From NCBI GenBank assembly GCA_028289195.1, contig JANQQR010000023.1, forward strand, positions 62,001 through 126,000: a stretch of DNA of 64,000 bases, given 5' to 3'. A program made the translations under genes and the position numbers. The DNA is from Phycisphaerales bacterium. Its GTDB lineage: Bacteria > Planctomycetota > Phycisphaerae > Phycisphaerales > UBA1924. The notes beneath the pieces were generated by a model. The model saw only the letters and a program-made list of their open reading frames with translations. It was not told the origin of the DNA and did no database searches. This document shows, piece by piece, positions 20,555 through 29,819 of this stretch (position 1 is its first letter; every line of letters begins with the position of its first letter).

Positions 20555-21331
20555 ATGCTGCTCACGCTCTCCGCCATCTCGTTCGCAGACGCCGATGGCT
20601 CGATGAGCGTTGAGCTCACGGACCTCCCAAGGCTGGCATTCGACGAACTCGGCCTGCAGGGCCTGGCGCTCCAGACCTCGCTCCTGAAGGGGTGGGACGC
20701 CCCGCGCCTTGATCGACTGCGCGACGCGGGCGACAAAGCGGGCTGCCCGTGCCTGGCCCTGATCGAGGACACGGCCCAGCCTCTCGGCTCGGGCGAAGAC
20801 GGCGTCGCGAAGGAAGCGCACGAGCGCCTCGACCGGGTGCTGCAGGTCGCCCATCGCCTAGGCTGCTCCTCTGCGGCGATCAGCGTTGCGGATCCGGGAG
20901 ACGGGCGCCTCACCGAGGATCTGGCGAATCGTCTGAAGCTGTTGGTCGCGTCAGCGGAGCGCCTGGAGTTGAACCTCCTGATCGCACCCCGCCCCGGACT
21001 CACCGAGACGCCCGAGCAGCTCACAGCCCTCATCCGCAAGGTGGGCGGGTTCCGGATCGGGGCGTACCCAGACTTCCAGGGCGCCGTCGATTCCGGGGAC
21101 ATCGACGCGTACCTCCGCGGGCTAGCGCCGTACGCGTCGGCCATCTGTGCGCAGACGCTCGGCTCGGGCGCCAAGGCCCGCGACAGCCTCCGCGCGTGCA
21201 TCCAGTCGATCCGGGCGGTCGGCTACGACGCGTCGCTCGCGCTCGAATCACGGAACGAATCGGACCCCATCAAGGCCATCGCCGGCTCTCGCGAGACAAT
21301 CGAGGCGGCACTGCAGGTCGAAGCCTCCTAG
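20555..21331 (+). CDS. Sugar phosphate isomerase/epimerase-like TIM-barrel protein
   Basis: 258 residues. The pattern resembles the AP-endonuclease-2 / xylose-isomerase-like TIM barrel: LAFDELGLQGLALQ near the N-terminus, RVLQVAHRLGCSSAAISV, LLIAPRPGLTETPEQ, RIGAYPDFQ, and a C-terminal YDASLALESR. Acidic and polar residues at strand ends could hold a metal, but several canonical metal-binding histidines are not evident, so activity is uncertain. It is the first gene of an operon with cmk (10-base gap) and a plsC-like gene. Confidence 0.7.
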   Translation: MLLTLSAISFADADGSMSVELTDLPRLAFDELGLQGLALQTSLLKGWDAPRLDRLRDAGDKAGCPCLALIEDTAQPLGSGEDGVAKEAHERLDRVLQVAHRLGCSSAAISVADPGDGRLTEDLANRLKLLVASAERLELNLLIAPRPGLTETPEQLTALIRKVGGFRIGAYPDFQGAVDSGDIDAYLRGLAPYASAICAQTLGSGAKARDSLRACIQSIRAVGYDASLALESRNESDPIKAIAGSRETIEAALQVEAS

Positions 21332-21341
21332 CCTAAGAACG

Positions 21342-22106
21342 ATGACGAGCCTCTCGAACCCGACGATGAGCGTCAGCCCCGACACGCCGCCCGATCTCCC
21401 GGACCGACTGATCGTCACGATCGACGGGCCCGCCGGAACCGGCAAATCGACGGTCGCCCGGCGCCTGGCCAGCCGGCTCGGCATCGAGTTTCTCGACACC
21501 GGCGCCATGTATCGCGGCGCGACGGTGCTCGCGCTCGACGAGGACATCCACCCCGAACGCAGCGACGACGCCGGCGCACAGATCGCCGGGCTCATCGAGG
21601 GTGCCGACCTGCGGTTCGACTTTTCCACCGACCCCCCGTCACTCATCGCGGGACGTGAGGCGATCGACCACCGCCTGCGCACGCCCGCGGTCGATGCGTC
21701 CGCATCTCCGGTGTCGCAGCTCGAGGCCGTCCGCCACGCGCTGGTCGACCGCCAACGCCGGATCGCCGAGGTGCACCCGCGCCTGGTGTCCGAAGGGCGT
21801 GACCAGGGATCGTTTGTGTTCCCGCGCGCCGAGGTCAAGTTCTACCTCCACGCATCGATCGAGGTCCGGGCCAAGCGACGACACGAGCAGATGATCGCCA
21901 AGGGGGAGGCGTCGGATCTCAAGCAGGTCGAACGCGAGATCGCCGATCGCGATCGGCGCGACTCCACGCGAGCGCTCGCGCCGCTGCTTCACCCCGAGGG
22001 CGCGCACGACGTCGACACCTCCGATCTCAGCCTCGATGAGGTCATCGACACCCTCGCGGCGACCGTCCTCGAGTGGGTCAGCAGCGGGGCTTCGTCGGCA
22101 CGATGA
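21342..22106 (+). CDS. cmk: Cytidylate kinase
   Basis: 254 residues. P-loop GPAGTGKSTVARRLA, the CMP-binding LDTGAMYRGAT, and a basic region SEGRDQGSFVFPRAEVKFYL plus RAKRRHEQ and DRDRRDSTR are all characteristic. It phosphorylates CMP/dCMP with ATP in pyrimidine salvage. An alternative start lies at 21366 (MSVSPD). A TAGCCT that includes the stop codon of the preceding gene ends seven bases before the ATG. The stop overlaps the next start by ATGA. Confidence 0.95.
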   Translation: MTSLSNPTMSVSPDTPPDLPDRLIVTIDGPAGTGKSTVARRLASRLGIEFLDTGAMYRGATVLALDEDIHPERSDDAGAQIAGLIEGADLRFDFSTDPPSLIAGREAIDHRLRTPAVDASASPVSQLEAVRHALVDRQRRIAEVHPRLVSEGRDQGSFVFPRAEVKFYLHASIEVRAKRRHEQMIAKGEASDLKQVEREIADRDRRDSTRALAPLLHPEGAHDVDTSDLSLDEVIDTLAATVLEWVSSGASSAR

Positions 22107-22798
22107 CGAAAGAGCCCGCACCGGCCGACGGTCCGGAAGGAGCGGACGGGTTCGTCGAGCCGCGGCGCACGCTTCTCTATTCCGCCGGCTGGTGGGCGTG
22201 CTGGTGGATCCTGACCGTCGGCTTCCGGCTCCGGCGCTTCCACATGGAGCGCGTCCCGGGGCGCGGCCCGTGCCTGCTCGTCGCAAACCACGCCTCGCAC
22301 TTCGACCCGCCCGCTGTCGGCCTGCTCATGCCGCGCCGGCAACCCCGATTCGTTGCGCGCGAGAGCCTGTTCAGGATCCCGCCGTTCGGCTGGCTTCTCA
22401 AGCGAGTCGGCGCGACACCGATCCGGCGCGGGGGCGGTGACATCGGCGCCATCAAGACAATCCTCTCCGGGGTGGAAGCGGGCGAAGCGGTGATCGTCTT
22501 CCCCGAAGGCACGCGCTCGCCCGACGGCGAGATCAGAGAGTTCAAGCGGGGCATCGCGCTGCTGCTCAAACGTTCGAAGTGCCCTGTCGTGCCCGTCGGG
22601 ATCATTGGGGCGTACGAAGCGTTCCCGCGCCACTACACCCTGCCACGCCCGTGGGGCGCCAAGATCTCGGTGAGTGCAGGGCACCCGATCGAGCACGCGG
22701 ACCTGATGCGAAACGGCCCAGACGCGGCGCTCGACCGGCTGCGCAGCGAGATCGAAGCGCTCCGCGCCGAGCTGCGCTCGATGCCAACGCACCGGTGA
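22103..22798 (+). CDS. 1-acylglycerol-3-phosphate O-acyltransferase family protein
   Basis: 231 residues. The catalytic NHASHFDPP (HxxxxD) and the FPEGTRS acceptor-binding motif of PlsC acyltransferases are present, with a hydrophobic N-terminal segment (LYSAGWWACWWILTVGFRL) for membrane attachment. It probably makes phosphatidic acid from lysophosphatidic acid. It is translationally coupled to cmk through an ATGA overlap; a cmk-plsC neighbourhood is common in bacteria. Confidence 0.92.
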   Translation: MTKEPAPADGPEGADGFVEPRRTLLYSAGWWACWWILTVGFRLRRFHMERVPGRGPCLLVANHASHFDPPAVGLLMPRRQPRFVARESLFRIPPFGWLLKRVGATPIRRGGGDIGAIKTILSGVEAGEAVIVFPEGTRSPDGEIREFKRGIALLLKRSKCPVVPVGIIGAYEAFPRHYTLPRPWGAKISVSAGHPIEHADLMRNGPDAALDRLRSEIEALRAELRSMPTHR

Positions 22799-22815
22799 GT
22801 CGGGACGTGCCTCGC

Positions 22816-25740
22816 TCAGGCGACGCCGACGGCTTCTGCGTCGCGATCGCTCAGCATGCCGCCGTCTGATCGCTCCCGGACCGTGCCGTCACGCTTCCAG
22901 CTCCGATCGCATCGAGGCTCGTCGCGGAGGTCCTGCACGCTGGGCTCCTGCGCGTTGAGATCGAGCGCGACGCGGCTCACGCCCATCAGATCGGCGAGGT
23001 CGCGCGGGTCGAATCGCTCGAGCACCGCCATCGGATCGGGCAGTGTGATCTGCGCATCCAGCGGGTTCTCGAGATCTCCCTGCGCGCGCACGGCCTCGAG
23101 AGCCCGGAGGCCCGCGTCGCGCGACTCCATGACGTCGGCCCACTGCTCGTCGGCGTTCGCGCCCGTGGTCCCGACGAACGCCTGGGTGTGGACGGTCGCG
23201 TCGTCGCCGGCTCCGGTGAGCGAGCGCCACGCCTCGTCGGCCGTGTGGGGCAGGACGGGCGCCAGGAGCTTGCACAGGCCGTCGCACAGCAGCCAGAGCA
23301 CCCCCTGGCATTGCCGGCGACGCTCGCCGTCGGACTTGTCGCAGTAGAGCCTGTCCTTCACGGCGCCCAGGTAGACCTGGCTCATCGTGTCGTTGCAGAA
23401 ATCAAAGAGCAGCGTCGTCGCACGGCGGAACTGGTAGCCCTCGTAGGCCGCGCGGACCTCCGCGCTCAGGGCGTCGAACGACGCCAGCGCCCACGCTTCG
23501 ATGCTCGTGGCTTCGAGGGACGCGGGGTCGAACGGGCTCGACGCCGGGTCGAAGTCCGTGAGGTTCATGAGGAAGAACCGGAGCGTGTTGCGGATCTTTC
23601 GGTAGCTCTCGCCGGCGAGCTGGAGCAGCTCGTCGTCGCTCTTCATGTCGTGCTCGTAGCTGAGCGTCCCGACCCACCAGCGGCAGACATCCGCGCCGTG
23701 GCTCTTCATCATCTCGTCGACGTCGAGCGCGTTGCCGAGGCTCTTGGACATCTTGTGCCCTTCGCGATCGACCATGAACCCGTGTGTCAGCACGCTCGAG
23801 AACGGGCTCTTGCCCATCGCCCCGAGGCCGCACAGCAGCGAGAGCTGGAACCAGCCGCGGTGCTGATCGCTGCCCTCGAGATAGAGATCGCACGGGAAGG
23901 CCTCGTCCCCCTCGCGCTGGCGCACGGCGCTGTTCCAGCTCGATCCCGACTCGAACCACACGTCGAAGATGTCGTGGCCCTTGGTGAGCGTCGAGAGATC
24001 GACGCCGCCCGGCGCCTCGGCGTCCGCGGACGGGTCGTAGTGGCGCAGGATCTCCGCGGGCGACTCGGTGAACCACGCGTCGGAGCCCGCTTCGCTGAAC
24101 CGGCGCGCGACGGCGCGCACGCTCGCCGATGTCAGGAGTGTTGCGCCGTCGGGCGTGTAGAACGCCGGGATCGGCAGCCCCCACGATCGCTGGCGGCTGA
24201 TGCACCAGTCGGGGCGCGTCTCGAGCATGCCCCGCATGCGATTGCGCCCCCACTCGGGGACGAACTCGACGTCGCTCTCGGTCTGCTCGAGCGCCAGATC
24301 GCGGAGCGAGGCGCCCTCCTGATCGACGGCGACGAACCACTGCTCGGTCGCTCGGAAGATCACGGGGCTCTTGCCGCGCCAGTCGTGGGGGTAGCTGTGC
24401 GTGAACTTGTGGTCGTAGAACAGGTGGCCGGAGGTGCGCAACCACTCGGTGATCTCGGGGCTTGCGTCCCAGATGCTCTTGCCCTGCAGGCTCTCGGGGA
24501 CGCTCTGGTCGTACGTGCCGTCGGCGCGCACCGGGCAGTAGACCGGCAGCTTCTCGCGCAGTCCGGTGAGGTAGTCGTCCGCACCGTGGCCGGGGGCCGT
24601 GTGTACGAGGCCCGTGCCGTCTTCGAGCGTGACGTAGTCGGCGCCGACGATCCGGTACACACCGGCCGGGTCGGCGTGACGCGTCGCCTCGGCGGGGAGG
24701 TGGGCGAAGTCGGGTGTCTGCCCGGCGTCGTAGAGCGGGTGCCGGTAACGGAGGCCCAGGAGCTTCTCGCCCTGGGTGGTCGCCAGCACCTCGAACTCCT
24801 TCGCGCCCGCGCTGGCCGCGACCTTCTCGAGCAGGCCCTTGGCGAGCACGGTGATGTTCCCGTCGATGCGCGCCAGCGCGTACTCGAAGCCCGGGTGCAC
24901 GGCGATCGCCATGTTCGCCGGCAGCGTCCACGGGGTCGTCGTCCAGATCATCACGCACGGGCTCTGCTCCGGCGCGTCGTCTGCGGTGAGCCCGAAGGCG
25001 CTGTACAGCGCAGCGGGATCCTCGGCCTCAAAATCGACATAGACAGAGATGTCTTCGCGCTCGTAGTACTCCAGCTCGGCGTCGGCGAGCGCGGTCTCGT
25101 TCTCGATCGACCAGTGCACACTCTTGAGTTGGCGGTACACGAGGCCCCGCTCGACCATCTCAGCAAAGACCTCGAGTGTCGCTCCCTCGTAGACCGGGTC
25201 CATCGTCAGGTACGGGTGGTCGTAGTCGGCGAGCGTCAGCAGGCGCTTCATCTGCCCGGCCTGGAGCTTCTGGAACTTCTCCGCGTACGCGCGGCACGCC
25301 TTGCGGATCGCCATCCTCCGCGGCCCGTCCTCGAGACCCGCGATCTTGGCCAGCTTCCCGCTCTCGGCCATCTCGGTCATGACCTTGTGCTCGATGGGCA
25401 GGCCGTGGCAGTCCCAGCCCGGGATGTACGGGCAGGCCATGCCCTCCATCAGTTTGATGCGGACGACGAAGTCCTTGAGGCACTTGTTGAGCAGGTGCCC
25501 GAGGTGGATCGAGCCGTTGGCGTAGGGCGGGCCGTCGTGGAACAGGAAGCGTGGGGAGTCCCGGCGCTGCTCGCTGATCGCGGAGTACAGCTTTGACTTC
25601 TCCCACCGCTTCATGCTCGCCGGCTCGTTCTGGACGAGGTTGGCGCGCATCGGGAACGAGGTCTTGCGCGGGTTGAGCGTACTCTTGTACGACGGCGCCT
25701 GGCGCTCGCCCGGTTCGGATTGTGCTGCCGTCTGGCTCAT
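22816..25740 (-). CDS. ileS: Isoleucyl-tRNA synthetase
   Basis: 974 residues. The class I signatures are NGSIHLGHLLNK (residues ~75-86) and GHKMSKSLGN (~660), with the CP1 editing domain between and the anticodon-binding domain after. The start at 25740 gives the family N-terminus (NPRKTSFPMRANLVQNEP). The extreme C-terminus aligns with the zinc knuckle of bacterial IleRS (PRCDRSWKRDG, then LSDRDAEAV), but three of the four expected cysteines are Ser, Ser and Asp, so zinc is probably not bound. A TAGACT hexamer 18 bases upstream of the ATG is a plausible -10. Confidence 0.97.
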   Translation of the reverse strand: MSQTAAQSEPGERQAPSYKSTLNPRKTSFPMRANLVQNEPASMKRWEKSKLYSAISEQRRDSPRFLFHDGPPYANGSIHLGHLLNKCLKDFVVRIKLMEGMACPYIPGWDCHGLPIEHKVMTEMAESGKLAKIAGLEDGPRRMAIRKACRAYAEKFQKLQAGQMKRLLTLADYDHPYLTMDPVYEGATLEVFAEMVERGLVYRQLKSVHWSIENETALADAELEYYEREDISVYVDFEAEDPAALYSAFGLTADDAPEQSPCVMIWTTTPWTLPANMAIAVHPGFEYALARIDGNITVLAKGLLEKVAASAGAKEFEVLATTQGEKLLGLRYRHPLYDAGQTPDFAHLPAEATRHADPAGVYRIVGADYVTLEDGTGLVHTAPGHGADDYLTGLREKLPVYCPVRADGTYDQSVPESLQGKSIWDASPEITEWLRTSGHLFYDHKFTHSYPHDWRGKSPVIFRATEQWFVAVDQEGASLRDLALEQTESDVEFVPEWGRNRMRGMLETRPDWCISRQRSWGLPIPAFYTPDGATLLTSASVRAVARRFSEAGSDAWFTESPAEILRHYDPSADAEAPGGVDLSTLTKGHDIFDVWFESGSSWNSAVRQREGDEAFPCDLYLEGSDQHRGWFQLSLLCGLGAMGKSPFSSVLTHGFMVDREGHKMSKSLGNALDVDEMMKSHGADVCRWWVGTLSYEHDMKSDDELLQLAGESYRKIRNTLRFFLMNLTDFDPASSPFDPASLEATSIEAWALASFDALSAEVRAAYEGYQFRRATTLLFDFCNDTMSQVYLGAVKDRLYCDKSDGERRRQCQGVLWLLCDGLCKLLAPVLPHTADEAWRSLTGAGDDATVHTQAFVGTTGANADEQWADVMESRDAGLRALEAVRAQGDLENPLDAQITLPDPMAVLERFDPRDLADLMGVSRVALDLNAQEPSVQDLRDEPRCDRSWKRDGTVRERSDGGMLSDRDAEAVGVA

Positions 25741-25826
25741 GAGATTCACCAACGAGAGAGTCTATCCTGCGGCCGCGGTCTGCCTGTCTGGCGCGATCGG
25801 CCAGGCGGCGAGCGGGCCTGCACACG

Positions 25827-25852
25827 AAAAAGCCCCGGGGCGGCCCGGGGCT
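25827..25852 (-). terminator. Intrinsic terminator after the DUF2617-like gene
   Basis: On the minus strand AGCCCCGGG-CCGC-CCCGGGGCT forms a perfect 9-bp stem followed by TTTTT. It sits 30 bases after the stop at 25883 and separates that gene from ileS. Confidence 0.85.
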
Positions 25853-25882
25853 GGTTGGTCATGCAACGTCACGCCCGCGAGC

Positions 25883-26431
25883 TCAGCCCTCAACGTGCTC
25901 GAAAATCGACTGGGTGCGGAGCACGAGGCCGCCGCGAGACGAGAGGTGGTACGCCTGGGCGTGGATCTCGCGACGGAAGCGCTGGACGTCGAGGATCGAG
26001 GCGCAGCGCCCGCCGTCTTCGTCCTCCCACTGGTGCATCATGGCCTTGTTCTCTTCGCCGAACTCGGTGAGCTCGTCGAAGGTCGCCCGGTAGAGGCTCT
26101 CGGGCAGCGATTCGGTCTGCACGCTGGAGACGTACTTGAGCTTGTCGCCGAACGCCTCCTCGTGCTCGCGCTCGCCGGCGCAGGGCATGGCCGCGACGAC
26201 GCCGCGATCCGGGATGCCCTCTTCGAGGTCCGTGATGAGCTCGGTGGAACACACGCCGGCGTGCTGGAATCGCATCAGATGGCCGCCGGGGAGCAGCCAG
26301 GCCTCGAACTCGTAGTCGAGGTGATCGATGACGCGGCGTGAGCGCACGTCGAACAGCTCGGGGTGGAGCGCCCGACGGTACAAAACAAGGCGATACGCCT
26401 GAAGACTTGTTGATTTCGACGGCGTGGACAT
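25883..26431 (-). CDS. DUF2617-like protein
   Basis: 182 residues, soluble, no catalytic motif that I can name. The segments YRRALHPELFDV near the N-terminus and LRTQSIFEHVEG at the C-terminus match my recollection of planctomycete DUF2617 proteins; this is from memory, not a search. Histidines and acidic residues are spread through the middle (MHQWEDEDGG). The start at 26431 has GAGG eight bases upstream and a sigma-70-like promoter 68 bases further. It is monocistronic, bounded by a terminator. Confidence 0.7.
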   Translation of the reverse strand: MSTPSKSTSLQAYRLVLYRRALHPELFDVRSRRVIDHLDYEFEAWLLPGGHLMRFQHAGVCSTELITDLEEGIPDRGVVAAMPCAGEREHEEAFGDKLKYVSSVQTESLPESLYRATFDELTEFGEENKAMMHQWEDEDGGRCASILDVQRFRREIHAQAYHLSSRGGLVLRTQSIFEHVEG

Positions 26432-26506
26432 CCGTATTCCTCTGAATATTCGTCAGATCGCTGCAAACGCTGGCACAATCGGTGCCCGGCGATCCATCAG
26501 GCCCAG

Positions 26507-26534
26507 AGTGTAGACGCCGGCGGTCGTCTATCAA
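26507..26534 (-). promoter_or_regulatory. Sigma-70-like promoter of the DUF2617-like gene
   Basis: On the minus strand: TTGATA (26529-26534), 16-base spacer, TACACT (26507-26512). The transcript would have a ~70-base leader with a GAGG ribosome site. Confidence 0.5.
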
Positions 26535-26680
26535 GGAAAATCTCACTCCGTTTCGCACGGACCGACCCACCACCCATCGGGTATGGCGGTGCCCCGACCC
26601 CAAGGGGAGCGCCCGTCGATCCTCTGACTCCCGCTTGGTGCAGGACTTGCGCGTGACCGGTCGATCTTGATTCCTGCCCC

Positions 26681-28486
26681 ATGCCCTCGACCAGCGAGCG
26701 AATCCTGAGTCTCCGTCGGCTTGCTCCGTCTCTCCGCGAGCCCGCGCTGGTCGAGACCCTCTGCGCCGCAGGGGAGGAAGAACGACCGTTCCTCGCCGAC
26801 GAGCTCGCACTGCTGCTCCGACAGCGTCTCCGCCCGGGCTCCCCCCTGGCGATCGCGCCCGCGCTCGACGTTTGCCCGCGCGAGCAGCGGCGCTGCCTGG
26901 TCCTCTCGATACTCCCCGCGCTGCCCGGCGCGCTCCGAGAAGCCGCACGGGCCGCCGTTCCATCAGAGACCTCCGCCGCGCTCTCGCTGACGAGCGCCGC
27001 CCTCGGATGCGCCCACGAAAGCCCCGCGTTCTCCGAGGCCCTCGCGCGCGCCGGCGTCGGCCCGGCGCTCGATGAAGCGCTGGACTGTCTCGCGCGGGGA
27101 TTCGACGAGCACCGATCCGAAGAGGCGCTCGAAGCGGTGATCGCCACGTGCTCGGCCGCGGGCCCGCGCGTGCGTGCCTGGCTCGAGGGTGACGACGAAC
27201 CGGGGCACATGGCGCTCCGCGCAGCCGCCAGAACCGCCTCACGGAGAGCTCCGATCTCCAGTGCGATCGTGTGGCTCGCGCACCCCGCGCTGGCCGGTGT
27301 CGCACGGCGTGCATTGGCCGGAGGCGCTGCTGCGAACGACCGCTTCGACGCGCTCCGCTCGGCCCACCTCCTGCGGAGCCCCGCGCGACGCCGAGCTCTC
27401 GGGCTGCTCGGGAGCGACCACCTGCAAACGCTCTGCCCGATCGACGCGTGCGAACAGCCCGACGATGCCCGACTCAACGTCATGACCTCGGCCCTCTCGC
27501 TGCGCCTCAGCGACAAGCACCTCTCGGGTTTGAGTTCGGCCTCGCTCCAGGACCCATCCGCTCCGGTGCGCCTCCGCGCGGTGCTCGCGCTCGAGCGTGC
27601 CCAGACAGCACGGATGACCGACGAGATCGCCAGCGACTTTTCGTTCGACTCTGACGAGCGGGTGGCGCGCCTGGCGGCCGGCGTCCTCGCCGATGCCCGC
27701 ACTGTCTCGCGCCGGCTCCACAACGGGGCGTCGCTCTCGGCGCTGTCTCGCTCTCCCCACGCATCGGTGCGTCGCATCGCGCGGGTGTCCGCCCCCTCGA
27801 GCAACGCCTGGGGAACCGACGTTCCGTGCCCGATCGCTGCGAGGCTCGAACTCGACAGCGACCCCGAGGGGTTCACGCTCGAGCTGCGCTCACGCCTGGC
27901 GAGCCCGGACGACGTCCCGCAGACCGTCGCACTGCTCACGCTGGCCGATCGCCTCGGGCTGGCCGGTGCGATCGAGGACGAATTGCTGCGACTGATCGGC
28001 AGCGCCCAGCGCGAGGTGGCATCGAAGTGCGCCCCTCTCCTGGGACGTCTCGAAAGCGAAGCCTCCGGCGCAGCACTCGTCGCTGCGCTCGGCGCGGACG
28101 ATGATCGTGTCAGGGCCAATGCTCTGGAAGCGATCGCGGTCCGGCGCCCGCATTTGGCGGACTGCGCCGCGTACGCGGATGACGCCAATCCCCGTGTTCG
28201 CGCCAACGCCATCCGTTCGCTCGTCGCGCGCGACCCCGGCGGATCGGAACCGAAAGAGGCGCTCGGAGCGATGCTCAGAGACCGGCGACCGCATCATCGG
28301 CGCAGCGCGATCTGGATCGCGGGGCGCACGCGGTCCCTGGGCTCGCGCACGGACGTGGCCGAGCTTGCCGCCTCCGATCCCGAACCGGAGGTGCGCACGC
28401 GCGCCGAGAGCTGCGCTCGCGCGCTCGACGCATGGCGGCGTCTCAGCTGGACGCGTCCCCGGGACACCCGATTGGAGGCGGCATGA
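26681..28486 (+). CDS. HEAT-repeat-like helical protein
   Basis: 601 residues, very rich in Ala, Arg and Leu, with recurrent helix pairs of HEAT type. The clearest are at 280-340 (DPSAPVRLRAVLALERA; DERVARLAAGVLADA) and 470-590 (DDRVRANALEAIAVR; NPRVRANAIRSLVARD; PEPEVRTRAESCARAL). There is no signal peptide or membrane segment. It is probably a cytoplasmic scaffold or adaptor; partner unknown. Its stop overlaps the next gene's ATG by ATGA, and aroK follows by a GTGA overlap, so the three form a tightly coupled operon. Confidence 0.75.
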   Translation: MPSTSERILSLRRLAPSLREPALVETLCAAGEEERPFLADELALLLRQRLRPGSPLAIAPALDVCPREQRRCLVLSILPALPGALREAARAAVPSETSAALSLTSAALGCAHESPAFSEALARAGVGPALDEALDCLARGFDEHRSEEALEAVIATCSAAGPRVRAWLEGDDEPGHMALRAAARTASRRAPISSAIVWLAHPALAGVARRALAGGAAANDRFDALRSAHLLRSPARRRALGLLGSDHLQTLCPIDACEQPDDARLNVMTSALSLRLSDKHLSGLSSASLQDPSAPVRLRAVLALERAQTARMTDEIASDFSFDSDERVARLAAGVLADARTVSRRLHNGASLSALSRSPHASVRRIARVSAPSSNAWGTDVPCPIAARLELDSDPEGFTLELRSRLASPDDVPQTVALLTLADRLGLAGAIEDELLRLIGSAQREVASKCAPLLGRLESEASGAALVAALGADDDRVRANALEAIAVRRPHLADCAAYADDANPRVRANAIRSLVARDPGGSEPKEALGAMLRDRRPHHRRSAIWIAGRTRSLGSRTDVAELAASDPEPEVRTRAESCARALDAWRRLSWTRPRDTRLEAA

Positions 28487-28857
28487 CACTCGCGATCGCC
28501 GGACGCGGAGCGGTGTGGCTGGAGGGGACGCCTGCGGATCCCGCGATCCCGCTGTGGGTCTGGCTCGCGGCACTGGGCGCCGCGGCCATCGGCGTCGGGC
28601 TCGTGGTTTCGTATTTCGCCTGGCGCGACGCGCAGCTCCACACGCCGCTCGAGCGAGCGTTCCGACGGACCGCGAGGCGCCTCAGGCTCCGTCGCGCAGA
28701 GCGGATCGCCGTTCATCGACTGGGCGTCGAGGCGGGCGTTGCTCCGGTCTCGCTCCTCGTCTCGCGAGCCGCGTTCGAGGCGGCCCGGTCTGCGCACGGG
28801 AACGCGCGATCGCTCGAGCGAGCCGAGTCCCGCCTGTTCGATGAGCCGGTCCGGTGA
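28483..28857 (+). CDS. Small single-span membrane protein
   Basis: 124 residues, not recognised. One hydrophobic segment at about residues 24-44 (LWVWLAALGAAAIGVGLVVS) is followed by a strongly basic stretch (RTARRLRLRRAERIAV), giving an N-out, C-in topology by the positive-inside rule. The start overlaps the HEAT gene stop (ATGA) and its stop overlaps the GTG of aroK. It could anchor the HEAT-repeat protein at the membrane (inference from order only). Confidence 0.65.
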   Translation: MTLAIAGRGAVWLEGTPADPAIPLWVWLAALGAAAIGVGLVVSYFAWRDAQLHTPLERAFRRTARRLRLRRAERIAVHRLGVEAGVAPVSLLVSRAAFEAARSAHGNARSLERAESRLFDEPVR

Positions 28858-29420
28858 GCGCGAGCGAGCCGAACCTGCTGCTGATGGGGCTGCGGGCATC
28901 GGGTAAGTCGACGATCGCCCGTGCGCTCGCCGAGTCGCAGGAGCGGGACCTTGTCGAACTCGATCAAATGGTGCTCGGGCGGTTCGACGACTGCGAATCC
29001 GTCACGCAGATCTTCGAAAGGCACGGCGAGAGCGCGTTCCGCAGCGCGGAAGCCAACGCGCTGCGTCGAGTCTTGAACGAGCGTCACGGCGCGATCGTCT
29101 CGCTGGGCGGGGGCGCCCCCACCGCACCGGGAGTGGAATCAGCGATCCGCGCGGCCCGTCGCTCGGGTGAAGCGATCGTTGTGTACCTGCGCCTCGAGCC
29201 TCGCGCGCTGCGAGCCCGGATGGCGTCCCAGTCGGAGGCCGACGCCGAGCAGCGCCCGTCGCTGACGGGAGCCGATCCCCTGGACGAAATCGAAGCGGTC
29301 TTCGCGGCCCGCGACCCGCTCTACCGGGTCCTGGCGACGAAGGTGATCGAGGGCGAGCGCCCCGTCGAGCACGCGCTCGAGGAGCTCGCGGGTTGGACGG
29401 GTTGGCGCGAGGGCGCCTGA
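28854..29420 (+). CDS. aroK: Shikimate kinase
   Basis: 188 residues. P-loop GLRASGKSTIARALA, shikimate-binding ELDQMVLGRFD, FRSAEANALRRVL and the Walker-B-like VSLGGGAPT are typical. It phosphorylates the 3-hydroxyl of shikimate in the chorismate pathway. The GTG start overlaps the previous stop. It lies in a three-gene operon with two proteins unrelated to aromatic synthesis; no other aro gene is in the window. Confidence 0.9.
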   Translation: MSASEPNLLLMGLRASGKSTIARALAESQERDLVELDQMVLGRFDDCESVTQIFERHGESAFRSAEANALRRVLNERHGAIVSLGGGAPTAPGVESAIRAARRSGEAIVVYLRLEPRALRARMASQSEADAEQRPSLTGADPLDEIEAVFAARDPLYRVLATKVIEGERPVEHALEELAGWTGWREGA

Positions 29421-29423
29421 GGC

Positions 29424-29819
29424 TCAGGCCGCGAGCGAGTACCGCCCGCTGTGCAAGCGATCGATCAGGCGTTCGCGATCGCCCGGCAGCACGAAGCGCC
29501 GGAAGACGCACGCCATACGCACGGGGCCGGCGTGATCGAGGTCGTCCTCTTCGAGCCAGACAACGTTGGCGAATGCGTACACGGGACGGCGCTCGGTCAG
29601 GCGCAGGCGATCGGCGCCGGGCAGTTCGATGCGCACCGCGATGGCCGTGCCCGGCTCGATCGGGTAGTCGATCTCGAAGCGCATGCCGCCTTCAGAGATG
29701 TCGTAGGCGTGGCCCCGCCACTGGTACGTCTCGGAATCCAGTGGGCGCACCTCGACGGAGGTGTACATGCTGGGCAGGACGTATCGGGGGAACTCGCGAC
29801 GATCTCGGGCCGTTTCCAT
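29424..29819 (-). CDS. PilZ domain protein
   Basis: 131 residues, single PilZ domain. The c-di-GMP-binding arginines lie in RREFPRY near the N-terminus and the partner motif is DISEGGMRF (D/NxSxxG type), so ligand binding is likely. It ends with a helix-rich tail. It is preceded by GGAG. A sigma-28-like sequence is visible about 80 bases upstream (29897-29923), which would fit control with motility genes, but none of those are in the window. Confidence 0.88.
   Translation of the reverse strand: METARDRREFPRYVLPSMYTSVEVRPLDSETYQWRGHAYDISEGGMRFEIDYPIEPGTAIAVRIELPGADRLRLTERRPVYAFANVVWLEEDDLDHAGPVRMACVFRRFVLPGDRERLIDRLHSGRYSLAA

Noticed and set aside
20353..20613. 86-codon plus-strand frame overlapping the candidate small RNA
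   Set aside because: It runs through the terminator and promoter and into the isomerase gene in another frame; no ribosome site and no plausible protein features.
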